Positions 1 through 6,792 are shown, numbered from the stretch's first letter. The stretch is DNA of 7,978 nucleotides from Flavobacteriaceae bacterium (GCA_947377425.1 CANCFZ010000110.1:1-7978), one strand, 5' to 3'. Numbers and translations: made by a program. Notes: generated from the sequence alone by a model not told the origin.

Positions 1-696
1 GGTTCTGATTTATCTGGAACAGGAATTGGGTTGTTGTTTGATTATATCACCATTCACGAAAGTGGTCACGAATGGTTTGGAAACAGCATTACATCAAGAG
101 ATATTGCTGATATGTGGATTCATGAAGGATTTACTCAATATACCGAAGTGGTTTATATCGAATGCCAATATGGCTACGAAAAAGCCATGAAATACTGCAA
201 AGGACTTCAAGGAAATGTAAGAAATAATGAACCAATTATTGGAAAATATGGCGTAAACCATGAAGGCTCGGGCGATATGTATCCAAAAGGTGCATTGATG
301 CTAAACACTTTGCGTCACGTTATCAACAATGATACTTTGTGGTGGAAAATTTTATTAGATTATGCTAACACTTACAAGCATAAAATCATTGATAGCGAAA
401 CGGTGATTGCTTTTTTTAATAAAGAAAGTGGTATGAATTTGACTCCAATTTTCAATCAATATTTAAGATATGCTACCATTCCTGGATTATTAATAAGAAG
501 CAACAACCATAAATTAGAATACCGTTGGGCAGCGTTCGAACCCAATTTCAACATGCCAATAGCTATTAAAATTAACGGAAAAGAAATTAGATTAGAACCA
601 ACTCAAAATTGGACAACATCTAAACTAAAAATAAAATCACTTAAAGAAATTGAAGTATTGACTAGTGCGTTTTATGTTGATGTAGTTAAAGAATAA
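1..696 (+). CDS. M1-family zinc aminopeptidase, C-terminal part (5' truncated by window edge)
   Basis: The reading frame is open from base 1 and encodes 231 residues to the TAA at 694-696; the real start lies upstream. Residues 19-42 of the visible part form the complete HExxH-18 residues-E zinc motif of M1 (gluzincin) metallopeptidases: H19, E20 and H23 in HESGHEW, and E42 in WIHEGF. GDMYPKGA further on carries the tyrosine expected to stabilise the transition state in this family. The GxMEN-type exopeptidase motif would lie upstream and cannot be seen. By family knowledge the enzyme removes N-terminal amino acids from peptides; Bacteroidota members are often exported, but no signal peptide can be checked here. 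Only about 190 residues follow the zinc site, so the large ERAP1-type C-terminal domain is absent, as in the shorter bacterial M1 proteins. The substrate is unknown. The active site is intact, so this is a truncated view rather than a broken gene. Confidence 0.93.
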   Translation, partial: GSDLSGTGIGLLFDYITIHESGHEWFGNSITSRDIADMWIHEGFTQYTEVVYIECQYGYEKAMKYCKGLQGNVRNNEPIIGKYGVNHEGSGDMYPKGALMLNTLRHVINNDTLWWKILLDYANTYKHKIIDSETVIAFFNKESGMNLTPIFNQYLRYATIPGLLIRSNNHKLEYRWAAFEPNFNMPIAIKINGKEIRLEPTQNWTTSKLKIKSLKEIEVLTSAFYVDVVKE

Positions 697-698
697 AA

Positions 699-736
699 AA
701 AAATTCGCAAATTGGTATATCAATTTGCGAATTTTT
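699..736. terminator. Bidirectional intrinsic terminator between convergent genes
   Basis: A perfect inverted repeat pairs 699-714 with 721-736 (core TTCGCAAATTG / CAATTTGCGAA) around a 6-nt loop, GTATAT. The stem is flanked by an A-run on the left and ends in a T-run on the right, so it reads as hairpin plus U-tract on both strands. It starts three bases after the aminopeptidase stop codon and can also stop leftward transcription coming from the TPR gene. Confidence 0.85.
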
Positions 737-747
737 GGTTACTATCT

Positions 748-782
748 AAAAAAAACTAAAATTAAAGCAATTCAAAGCTTTA
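748..782 (-). terminator. Candidate leftward terminator downstream of the TPR gene
   Basis: Read on the minus strand, TAAAGC (782-777) pairs with GCTTTA (768-763) across an 8-nt loop. A T-rich stretch follows, with eight consecutive T at 755-748. The stem is short (6 bp) and the pure T-run starts about seven bases after it, so this is weaker than the hairpin at 699-736, which could act as a backup. Confidence 0.4.
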
Positions 783-802
783 GGATAGCTCTAAAAGACA
801 CT

Positions 803-2125
803 TTATTTTTCTTCTTTTAAAGCTTTAGTTTTATCCATCAATTCTAAAAAGCTGTAAACCGATTTTAAATTGCTTTTTATTACTTCATTTTTTGAATCTA
901 ACTCATGTGCTTTTTCAAGAATTGGCATTGCTTTATTAAACAACTTTTTTCTTTCCACTTTTAAAGCCTCATATTTTTTATTGTCTTTTTCAGAAGTTGT
1001 TAATTTATTCATTTCTTCAACAATCTTTGCGTCTGGTTTAAGAATTAAATCTGCCAAATTAGTATAAGCATCAATATAGGTAGGTTTTAATTCAATTACT
1101 TTTCTATAATATTTTTCTGCATCTTCTAACTTGCCTGCATTAGAACTAGTAACTCCAAGATTGAATATTAAATCAGGATCATTTGGATTTTTTTCTAAAG
1201 CTTCATTTATTAATTTTTGATAATTAACAATATCATTTGCTTTAAGATAAATGTCTGCTTGAGAAGTAATTAATCCTACATCATTTGGATTTTCTTTTCT
1301 AGCTTCACTTATGGCTCCAGTTGCCTCATCCGTTTTTCCTTGTTGGATTAATATAAGAGCAATATTTCTAACTATTTCACCTTTTTTAGATGGAATTTTT
1401 TCTTCTCTTGGTAAAATATGAGTGCCTAATCTAACTAAATTATCTCTACTGTCTTTTAAAGGAAAACTTTCATCCGTTCCTGTAGCTTTATTTTTAGCAT
1501 AATACAAAGTGCCTTCACCGGTATAATTAGCCGCTTTAAGTTCTTTATAATAGGTCAGTGCTTTATCATAATCAAGACCTTCTACAGCATAGTTTGCTGC
1601 ATAGTAAAGTGTTTCTAAATCTTTTTTATCCAATTGATAAATAGAATATAAAACTTCTGCTGCTTCTTTATATTTTTTTTGATTTCCTAATGCTACAGCA
1701 TAATTCATTAAATCTGGTTTAAATGAAGTTATCGTTTCATTTATTTCATCAGTTTGAATCTTTTTACCTGTTTTTTTCTCATAATCTAATGTTGCATTCA
1801 AACCAGTTGCCAAATCTGTAATAGCATTAGGACTAACCAACTTAGCCAATTGCATTTGGATTTGTAGAGGTGTCATTGTTTTATCAATTGCATTAGATTC
1901 CAAAACTGGAATCATACATTTATAGAAATTAGCATAAACTTTATCTCCTTCTTCAACAGCTAATGGTTGAACTTTATTAACTAATGATTTATATTCTGCT
2001 AAATCATCTCCTTTAATTTCATCTTTTGCGTAAATTTTTTTCAAAGCTTTCAACTCGTCTTTCTGGGCGAAAGAAGCAACAGAAACTAATAATGTCCCAG
2101 CAATTATTATTTGTTTGATTTTCAT
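803..2125 (-). CDS. Exported tetratricopeptide-repeat protein encoded downstream of gyrA
   Basis: The 440-residue protein begins with a typical Sec signal peptide: MKIK, a hydrophobic stretch at about 5-17, and a likely signal peptidase I cut after SFA (residue 20), so the mature protein should be periplasmic. No lipobox cysteine is present. TPR-like helical hairpins can be recognised at roughly 136-169, 170-203, 250-281, 282-315 and 316-349; the clearest is NPNDPDLIFNLGVTSSNAGK followed by a YYRKVIELKPTYIDAY segment. A later repeat (about 350-411) is interrupted by a lysine- and glutamate-rich insertion at 363-390. TPR arrays usually bind other proteins; no catalytic motif is visible. The gene follows gyrA in the same direction with a 102-bp gap and no obvious promoter of its own, so it may be partly co-transcribed. 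From memory, a TPR gene next to gyrA is usual in flavobacteria. The specific function is unknown. Confidence 0.9.
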   Translation of the reverse strand: MKIKQIIIAGTLLVSVASFAQKDELKALKKIYAKDEIKGDDLAEYKSLVNKVQPLAVEEGDKVYANFYKCMIPVLESNAIDKTMTPLQIQMQLAKLVSPNAITDLATGLNATLDYEKKTGKKIQTDEINETITSFKPDLMNYAVALGNQKKYKEAAEVLYSIYQLDKKDLETLYYAANYAVEGLDYDKALTYYKELKAANYTGEGTLYYAKNKATGTDESFPLKDSRDNLVRLGTHILPREEKIPSKKGEIVRNIALILIQQGKTDEATGAISEARKENPNDVGLITSQADIYLKANDIVNYQKLINEALEKNPNDPDLIFNLGVTSSNAGKLEDAEKYYRKVIELKPTYIDAYTNLADLILKPDAKIVEEMNKLTTSEKDNKKYEALKVERKKLFNKAMPILEKAHELDSKNEVIKSNLKSVYSFLELMDKTKALKEEK

Positions 2126-2160
2126 AATAGTATTATTTAATTGTTTATTGTGTTAATTAA

Positions 2161-2205
2161 CAAAAGCTATGTCGCCAAATAATAAATAAGGAAACATAGC
2201 TTTTG
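2161..2205 (-). terminator. 12-bp hairpin between gyrA and the TPR gene; terminator or attenuator candidate
   Basis: CAAAAGCTATGT at 2161-2172 is perfectly complementary to ACATAGCTTTTG at 2194-2205, leaving a 21-nt loop. On the gyrA transcript the 3' arm ends in a U-rich run (CTTTTGTTAATT) that could serve as an imperfect U-tract. The long loop and the lack of a pure T-run make partial read-through into the TPR gene, or an RNA-processing role, equally possible. Confidence 0.5.
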
Positions 2206-2227
2206 CATTTTATTTTAATTTAAAAAT

Positions 2228-4834
2228 TTATTCTTCTGAATCGTCATCTGCTTCCTCTGATTCTTCATCTTGATTTTCGGCAACATCGTCTTCATCATCA
2301 GAATCATCTTCTATAACCGCATTTGGATCAATTTCTAATTCTTCACCGTCAATTGCAATTGCTTCTTCCTCTTCGTCTTTCATAACTTTAGTTACAGCAG
2401 CAATAGAATCGCTTCCTTTTAAGTTAATCAATCGAACTCCTTGCGTTGCTCTTCCCATAACACGAAGTGTAGAAACATCCATTCTAATTGTTAATCCAGA
2501 TTTGTTGATAATCATCAAATCATCAGCATCGGTAACCGTATTGATAGAAACTAAAGCACCAGTTTTTTCAGTAATATTTAATGTTTTCACACCTTTTCCA
2601 CCACGATTGGTAATTCTGTAAACAGATTCGCCGTCATCTTCGAGTTTGGTTCTTTTTCCGTAACCGTTTTCAGTTACACATAAAAGTTGTGTTTCATTAA
2701 TACTATTTTCATCAACTGAAACCATTCCAACTACTTCATCTTGGTCGTCTCTCAACCTGATTCCTCTAACTCCAGAAGCAGTTCTTCCCATTGGACGAGT
2801 TTTGGCTTCTTCAAAACGAACTAGTTTACCTGATTTAACAGCTATTAAAACTTGGCTACTTCCGTTTGTTAGTTCTGCTGCAAATAATTCATCATCTTCT
2901 TTAATTGTAATTGCAGCAACTCCATTTACTCTTGGTTTTGCATATTTCTCTAAAGAAGTTTTCTTCACCTGACCTTTTTTAGTAGCCATAATGATATAAT
3001 GATTTTTAATGTATTCTTGATTTTTCAAATCTTGAGTACAAATAAATGCTTTTACTTTATCATCACTTTCAATGTTGATAAGGTTTTGAAGCGCACGACC
3101 TTTACTTTGTTTGTTTCCTTCCGGAATTTCGTACACACGCATCCAGTAACATTTACCTTTTTGAGTAAATATCAATAGGTAGTTGTGATTTGTTGCTACG
3201 AATAAATGCTCCAAGAAATCTTGATCTCTTGTTCCAGCACTTTTTTGTCCAACTCCACCTCTATTTTGAGTTTTGTATTCTGTTAAAGAAGTTCGTTTGA
3301 TATAACCAGCATGCGAAATTGTAATAACCACATTTTCATCGGCAATCAAATCTTCAATACTTACATCACCACCAGAATATTCAATTTGAGAACGACGCTC
3401 ATCGCCATACTTATCTCTAATTTCAACCAATTCTTCTTTAATTAAAGCCATACGCATATCTTTGCTAGCTAATAATTCTTTTAAGTGATTGATTAATTTC
3501 ATTATTTCTTCATATTCTGCACGAAGTTTATCTTGCTCAAGACCAGTCAACTGACGTAAACGCATTTCAACAATCGCACGAGCTTGAATATCAGATAATT
3601 TAAACCTTTCGATTAATTTACCTCTTGCTTCTTCTCCATCTTTCGAAGAACGAATCAAAGCAATTACTTCATCAATATTATCAGAAGCAATGATTAAACC
3701 TTCTAAAATATGAGCTCTTTCTTCAGCTTTTCTTAATTCAAATTGTGTTCTTCTAACAACGACATCATGACGATGCTCAACAAAATAATGAATCAAATCT
3801 TTTAGATTCAACATTTGTGGTCTTCCTTTTACCAATGCAATATTATTTACACTGAAAGAGGATTGTAATTGTGTGTATTTATATAAGGTATTCAAAACCA
3901 CATTGGCAACTGCATCGCGTTTCAAGATATAAACGATACGCATACCATTTCTATCCGATTCGTCACGAATATTGGCAATACCTTCAATTTTTTTATCATT
4001 AACCAAGTCAGCTGTTTTCTTAATCATTTCAGCTTTGTTAACTTGGTATGGAATTTCGGTAACAATAATTGATTCTCTACCGTCAACTTCTTCAAAGCCG
4101 ACTTTAGCACGCATTACAATTCTACCTCTTCCTGTTTTGAAGGCTTCACGAACACCTTCGTAACCATATATAATTCCTCCAGTTGGAAAATCTGGGGCTT
4201 TAATGTGATTCATTAATTCGTCAATTTCTATTTCTTCATTGTCGATGTAAGCTAATGTACCATCAATAACCTCTGTTAAGTTATGAGGCGCCATGTTAGT
4301 TGCCATACCTACTGCAATACCTGATGCTCCATTTATTAATAAATTAGGAACACGAGTTGGCATAACTGTTGGCTCGTACAAAGTATCGTCAAAATTCAAT
4401 TTAAAATCAACAGTTTCTTTATCAATATCAGCCATAATGTCTTCCGACATTTTTTTCATTCTTGCTTCAGTATAACGCATTGCTGCTGGACTATCGCCAT
4501 CAACTGAACCAAAGTTACCTTGACCATCAATTAATAAATAACGTAAACTCCATTCTTGCGCCATACGTACCATAGCATCATAAACAGATGTATCACCATG
4601 AGGATGGTACTTTCCTAAAACTTCTCCAACAATTCTTGCGGATTTTTTGTGAGCTTTATTAGAAAAAACTCCTAAATCATACATTCCATATAGTACTCTT
4701 CGGTGCACTGGTTTTAAACCATCTCGCACATCTGGCAATGCTCTTGACACAATAACCGACATCGAATAATCGATGTAAGCTGATTTCATTTCGTCTTCAA
4801 TGTTAATAGGAATTAACTTTTCTCCGTCAGACAT
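2228..4834 (-). CDS. gyrA: DNA gyrase subunit A
   Basis: The 868-residue protein is the DNA-cutting and rejoining subunit of the GyrA2GyrB2 type II topoisomerase that introduces negative supercoils in the cytoplasm. The N-terminal winged-helix/tower domain is complete: SRALPDVRDGLKPVHRR at 30-46, and the catalytic tyrosine is Y121 in AAMRYTEARM. The quinolone pocket reads HPHGDTSVYD, giving T82 and D86 at the positions of E. coli S83 and D87; a threonine here is, to my knowledge, normal for the group, so no resistance change is evident. The C-terminal beta-pinwheel runs from about residue 500, with a GyrA-box-like QNRGGVG at 523-529 (canonical QRRGGKG) and a related NRGGKG at 743-748. The last 50 residues (about 819-868) form a strongly acidic tail. 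The ATG at 4834 gives the expected MSDGEKLIPINIEDEM start; no Shine-Dalgarno sequence precedes it, only A/T-rich sequence. ParC was considered, but the length, GyrA box and full pinwheel favour GyrA. Confidence 0.98.
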   Translation of the reverse strand: MSDGEKLIPINIEDEMKSAYIDYSMSVIVSRALPDVRDGLKPVHRRVLYGMYDLGVFSNKAHKKSARIVGEVLGKYHPHGDTSVYDAMVRMAQEWSLRYLLIDGQGNFGSVDGDSPAAMRYTEARMKKMSEDIMADIDKETVDFKLNFDDTLYEPTVMPTRVPNLLINGASGIAVGMATNMAPHNLTEVIDGTLAYIDNEEIEIDELMNHIKAPDFPTGGIIYGYEGVREAFKTGRGRIVMRAKVGFEEVDGRESIIVTEIPYQVNKAEMIKKTADLVNDKKIEGIANIRDESDRNGMRIVYILKRDAVANVVLNTLYKYTQLQSSFSVNNIALVKGRPQMLNLKDLIHYFVEHRHDVVVRRTQFELRKAEERAHILEGLIIASDNIDEVIALIRSSKDGEEARGKLIERFKLSDIQARAIVEMRLRQLTGLEQDKLRAEYEEIMKLINHLKELLASKDMRMALIKEELVEIRDKYGDERRSQIEYSGGDVSIEDLIADENVVITISHAGYIKRTSLTEYKTQNRGGVGQKSAGTRDQDFLEHLFVATNHNYLLIFTQKGKCYWMRVYEIPEGNKQSKGRALQNLINIESDDKVKAFICTQDLKNQEYIKNHYIIMATKKGQVKKTSLEKYAKPRVNGVAAITIKEDDELFAAELTNGSSQVLIAVKSGKLVRFEEAKTRPMGRTASGVRGIRLRDDQDEVVGMVSVDENSINETQLLCVTENGYGKRTKLEDDGESVYRITNRGGKGVKTLNITEKTGALVSINTVTDADDLMIINKSGLTIRMDVSTLRVMGRATQGVRLINLKGSDSIAAVTKVMKDEEEEAIAIDGEELEIDPNAVIEDDSDDEDDVAENQDEESEEADDDSEE

Positions 4835-5080
4835 ATACTTATTTTATTTAAAAAAATTACTTTAAAATTCAAACGTGCAATATACATCTTTTTACCTTTT
4901 TTAAAAGCATTTTCAATCACTAATTTCAATGATTTATTAACAAATGTTTGTTATAAACCTTGATTTTTCATTTCTAATAAATACACAAAAAAGAGAAATT
5001 CATTTTCTTATCTGTTTTTCAATTACTTAAAAAAATAATTGAGGAAAAATATTTTTTTAATCTTTATTTTTTCAACAAAA
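4835..5080. other. AT-rich intergenic region upstream of gyrA, no gene seen
   Basis: No reading frame with protein-like content and no RNA gene was found. It must hold the leftward gyrA promoter. The best -7-like element on the minus strand is TATATTG at 4884-4878, about 45 bases before the gyrA ATG, but no TTTG/TTG box lies at the right distance, so the call is weak. A short inverted repeat, AACAAA-TG-TTTGTT, sits at 4939-4952. A weak 6-bp hairpin (CAATTA 5020-5025 / TAATTG 5036-5041) lies just before the hip operators. Confidence 0.5.
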
Positions 5081-5100
5081 TTATACTATTAATGATATAA
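5081..5100. promoter_or_regulatory. Operator-like site O1 (distal) of the hip operon
   Basis: The sequence TTATACTATTAATGATATAA is an imperfect palindrome with TTATA/TATAA arms. It matches O2 at 18 of 20 positions and starts 41 bp upstream of it. Its place in front of a small HTH-encoding gene fits an autoregulatory HipB operator. The binding itself is inferred. Confidence 0.6.
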
Positions 5101-5121
5101 TTTTTATTAATAACAAATAAA

Positions 5122-5141
5122 TTATACTATATATGATATAA
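5122..5141. promoter_or_regulatory. Operator-like site O2 (middle) of the hip operon
   Basis: TTATACTATATATGATATAA is self-complementary at 16 of 20 positions; the only breaks are the C-T / G-A pairs, giving a consensus TTATA-YY-N6-RR-TATAA. It lies 41 bp after O1 and 40 bp before O3, about four helical turns, so all three sites would face the same side of the DNA. Confidence 0.65.
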
Positions 5142-5161
5142 AAAACAATTTTATTTAAAAA

Positions 5162-5181
5162 TTATATCCTAAATGGTATTA
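5162..5181. promoter_or_regulatory. Operator-like site O3 (promoter-proximal) of the hip operon
   Basis: TTATATCCTAAATGGTATTA matches O2 at 14 of 20 positions and is the most divergent of the three sites. Its TATCC...GGTAT core recalls the TATCC-N8-GGATA operators known for E. coli HipB, although the spacing differs. It covers the place where the -33 element of the hip promoter should be, so a bound repressor would block RNA polymerase directly. Confidence 0.6.
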
Positions 5182-5187
5182 ATAAAA
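5170..5187 (+). repeat. Left copy of a near-identical repeat bracketing the hip cassette
   Basis: TAAATGGT-AT-TAATAAAA recurs in the same orientation at 6849-6864 as TAAATGGT-TAATAAAA: 16 identical bases with a 2-base gap. The left copy overlaps operator O3 and the right copy lies just past the hip terminator. It may be a degenerate extra HipB half-site, a trace of insertion, or chance in AT-rich DNA. Confidence 0.3.
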
Positions 5188-5205
5188 AGAAAAGCAGTAT
5201 ATTTG
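5174..5205 (+). promoter_or_regulatory. Promoter of the hip operon (Bacteroidota type)
   Basis: TATATTTG at 5198-5205 is an exact match to the TAnnTTTG -7 element of Bacteroidota primary sigma factors, 19 bases before the hipB ATG. The -33 element is poor: only TGG at 5174-5176 is roughly in place, with a long 21-nt spacer. A start near 5210-5213 would leave a leader of only about 12-15 nt. The upstream half overlaps operator O3. Confidence 0.65.
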
Positions 5206-5224
5206 CATTATAAAAGGTATAAAA

Positions 5225-5458
5225 ATGAAAAAAAATCTAAACGATATAAGTAAGCACGTCAAAAACAGACGCAAACAAAGTAAGCTTACACAGCCAGAAA
5301 TGGCTTTGAAGGCAGGAGTTGGTTTACGATTTGTGAGAGATTTAGAACAAGGAAAAGAAACTATGCGAGTAGATAAAATTAATGATGTTTTAAGGTTATT
5401 TGGAGAAACATTAGGTGTAGTTTCAATGAATCGACAAAAATTATTAGAAAATGAATAG
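5225..5458 (+). CDS. hipB: HipB-like antitoxin/repressor, Xre HTH of the Y4mF type
   Basis: The 77-residue protein is almost entirely one Xre/Cro helix-turn-helix domain (about residues 7-62). LTQPEMALKAGVG at 21-33 forms the first HTH helix and turn, and LRFVRDLEQGK at 34-44 the recognition helix with the usual LEQGK end. The GVGLRF-RDLEQGKET pattern and DKINDVLRLFG are characteristic of the Y4mF/HipB antitoxins encoded before HipA-type kinases. By family knowledge it dimerises, binds operators upstream of its own gene and helps hold the kinase complex; here three candidate operators lie at 5081-5181. The ATG at 5225 is preceded by AAAAGG at 5212-5217, one of the few Shine-Dalgarno-like sequences in the window. 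Its last 8 bases overlap hipS (ATGAATAG), which implies translational coupling. The protein is short, with little beyond the HTH. Confidence 0.9.
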   Translation: MKKNLNDISKHVKNRRKQSKLTQPEMALKAGVGLRFVRDLEQGKETMRVDKINDVLRLFGETLGVVSMNRQKLLENE

Positions 5459-5780
5459 AAGTGGCAACGTATATATGAAAGACCAATTTTGCGGAACCGT
5501 AAGCGAAACTGACGACGGATATTCATTTGAATATGACAAACTCTATTTGGTAAATAATTTTGCACAGGCTGTTAGCTGTACTTTGCCTTTAGCTGATAAG
5601 CCATATTACAGCAAAACCTTGTTTGCTTTTTTTGATGGGTTAATCCCGGAAGGTTGGCTACTAGATATTGCCGAGAAAAATTGGAAAATAAACTATAAAG
5701 ATAGAATGGGTTTGCTCCTAACCTGTTGCAAAGATTGTATTGGAGCAGTTAGTGTTAAAAATAATCATGAAAAATTATAA
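5451..5780 (+). CDS. hipS: HipS-like protein: stand-alone HipA N-terminal (N1) domain
   Basis: The 109-residue protein corresponds to only the first subdomain of HipA kinases. Typical family features are GTVSE at 15-19, YSFEYD at 24-29, AVSCTLPL at 40-47, the hallmark FFDGLIPEGWL at 60-70 and CIGAVSV at 96-102, where the chain ends. No kinase residues are present. In the described HipBST systems of enteropathogenic E. coli, HipS is the factor that neutralises the HipT kinase while HipB mainly strengthens this and represses; the same role is inferred here. A tryptophan of HipS has been reported as important there; W69 and W78 are the candidates, undecided without alignment. The ATG at 5451 overlaps the hipB stop by 8 bp, and the 3' end overlaps hipT by 14 bp. 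The alternative view is that hipS and hipT are one hipA gene split by a frameshift; the clean ends and tight overlaps favour a true split. Confidence 0.85.
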   Translation: MNRSGNVYMKDQFCGTVSETDDGYSFEYDKLYLVNNFAQAVSCTLPLADKPYYSKTLFAFFDGLIPEGWLLDIAEKNWKINYKDRMGLLLTCCKDCIGAVSVKNNHEKL

Positions 5781-6792
5781 AAAAAAATATTTAAGTAATC
5801 AAGATAATTATCCATTAATGGTACACGAAAAAAGTACTTTTTATGGAAGAAAGTGCTTGTATTGTTATGAATTACTAAATGATAATTCATCAGATTTTCA
5901 TGAAGCTTGCAACAAAAAATTTTTTGGACAATTAAAAACACCACAACTAGCTTATGATTTAAACGATTTGCAACAATTAGCAACACAAATAATCCAAAGT
6001 CAAATGGCTGTAACTGGAGTTCAAGCCAAAGTATCTTTGAGTTTATATAGAAAAGAAGAAAAAAACTTGACTAAAAAACTTACTATAGTTGGACTTTATG
6101 GCGATTATATCTTAAAATCTCCATCTGAACATTATCCACAATTGCCAGAGCTAGAAAATGCAACAATGCGAATGGCGGCCGTTTGTGGATTAAATGTAGT
6201 CCCCAACAGCTTGGTGTATTTACAAGACAAAACTTTGTGCTATATAACAAAACGTGTAGATAGAACCCGAAAAGAAAAACTACAAATGGAAGATATGTGT
6301 CAATTAAGCGAACGACTGACCGAAGATAAATATAAAGGTAGCCACGAGCAAGTTGCCAAATTAATCTTGAAATATTCAGCAAATCCTTTGCTGGATGTGA
6401 GTAATTTTTATGAGCAAATTTTGTTTAGTTTTTTTACAGGAAATGCCGATATGCACTTAAAGAATTTTTCATTATTGGAAAAAGAAGGATTAGGATTAGT
6501 TCTATCTCCTGCTTATGATTTAGTTCCAACAGCATTAATAAATCAAGCAGATAAAGAAGAATTGGCCTTAACATTGAATGCAAAAAAAAGAAAACTAAAT
6601 TACAATGATTTTTTAATCGCTTACGAAAACTGTGGTTTAAATAAGAAAATACTAGACAATACTTTAGAACTTTTTTATTATTGCAAACCCGAAATGCAAG
6701 CTGTTTTAGAAAAAAGTTTTGTTAGTGACGAATATAAAGTAAATTATTATTCGTTGCTCAATAGTAGATACAAACAACTGAATTTAGTATGA
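5767..6792 (+). CDS. hipT: HipT-like Ser/Thr kinase toxin (HipA C-terminal type) with N-terminal CxxC-HxxxC module
   Basis: The 341-residue protein is a HipA-fold kinase lacking the N1 domain, which hipS supplies. Visible in order: a zinc-finger-like C30-x2-C33...H45-x3-C48; the Gly-rich loop AVTGVQAK at 81-88; the ATP-binding lysine probably K117 in ILKSP; EDMCQ at 175-179; the catalytic loop GNADMHLKNFS with D228 and N233; and the metal-binding D251 in PAYDLV. All key kinase residues are present, so an active enzyme is expected. Relatives phosphorylate aminoacyl-tRNA synthetases (HipA GltX, E. coli HipT TrpS) and stop growth; the target here is unknown. In the Gly-rich loop, Ala and Thr stand where HipA/HipT carry autophosphorylated serine(s). 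The ATG at 5767 was chosen for its overlap with the hipS stop; a TTG at 5740 or the ATG at 5818 (residue 18) are possible. A run of nine A (5779-5787) sits at codons 5-7. Terminator follows directly. Confidence 0.87.
   Translation: MKNYKKKYLSNQDNYPLMVHEKSTFYGRKCLYCYELLNDNSSDFHEACNKKFFGQLKTPQLAYDLNDLQQLATQIIQSQMAVTGVQAKVSLSLYRKEEKNLTKKLTIVGLYGDYILKSPSEHYPQLPELENATMRMAAVCGLNVVPNSLVYLQDKTLCYITKRVDRTRKEKLQMEDMCQLSERLTEDKYKGSHEQVAKLILKYSANPLLDVSNFYEQILFSFFTGNADMHLKNFSLLEKEGLGLVLSPAYDLVPTALINQADKEELALTLNAKKRKLNYNDFLIAYENCGLNKKILDNTLELFYYCKPEMQAVLEKSFVSDEYKVNYYSLLNSRYKQLNLV

Noticed and set aside
774..828. Direct repeat AAAGCTTTAG at 774-783 and 819-828
   Set aside because: It is a short AT-rich palindromic word. 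One copy lies in the TPR coding sequence and the other in the terminator region, so chance is the simplest explanation.
4575..4594. Possible quinolone-resistance substitution in GyrA (Thr82 at the position of E. coli Ser83)
   Set aside because: Threonine at this site is, to my knowledge, the usual wild-type residue in Flavobacterium and many other bacteria, and Asp86 is intact.
4835..5224. CRISPR array, tRNA or small RNA in the gyrA-hipB gap, suggested by the repeated 20-bp units
   Set aside because: The three units are divergent palindromes 40 bp apart with AT-rich, non-unique spacers, which suits operators rather than CRISPR repeats. No tRNA-like cloverleaf was seen.
5179..5565. Open frame on the minus strand antisense to hipB and hipS, including the hip promoter
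   Set aside because: Its translation is low-complexity, rich in Phe, Ser and Cys, with no domain, and it runs opposite to two well-supported genes. It is best explained as a shadow of AT-rich coding sequence.
5451..6792. hipS and hipT as a frameshifted pseudogene of a single hipA
   Set aside because: Both parts have complete motifs and natural ends, the hipS product stops right after the N1-domain hallmark, and the kinase carries its own N-terminal Cys/His module. A true split fits better, though a frameshift is not excluded.
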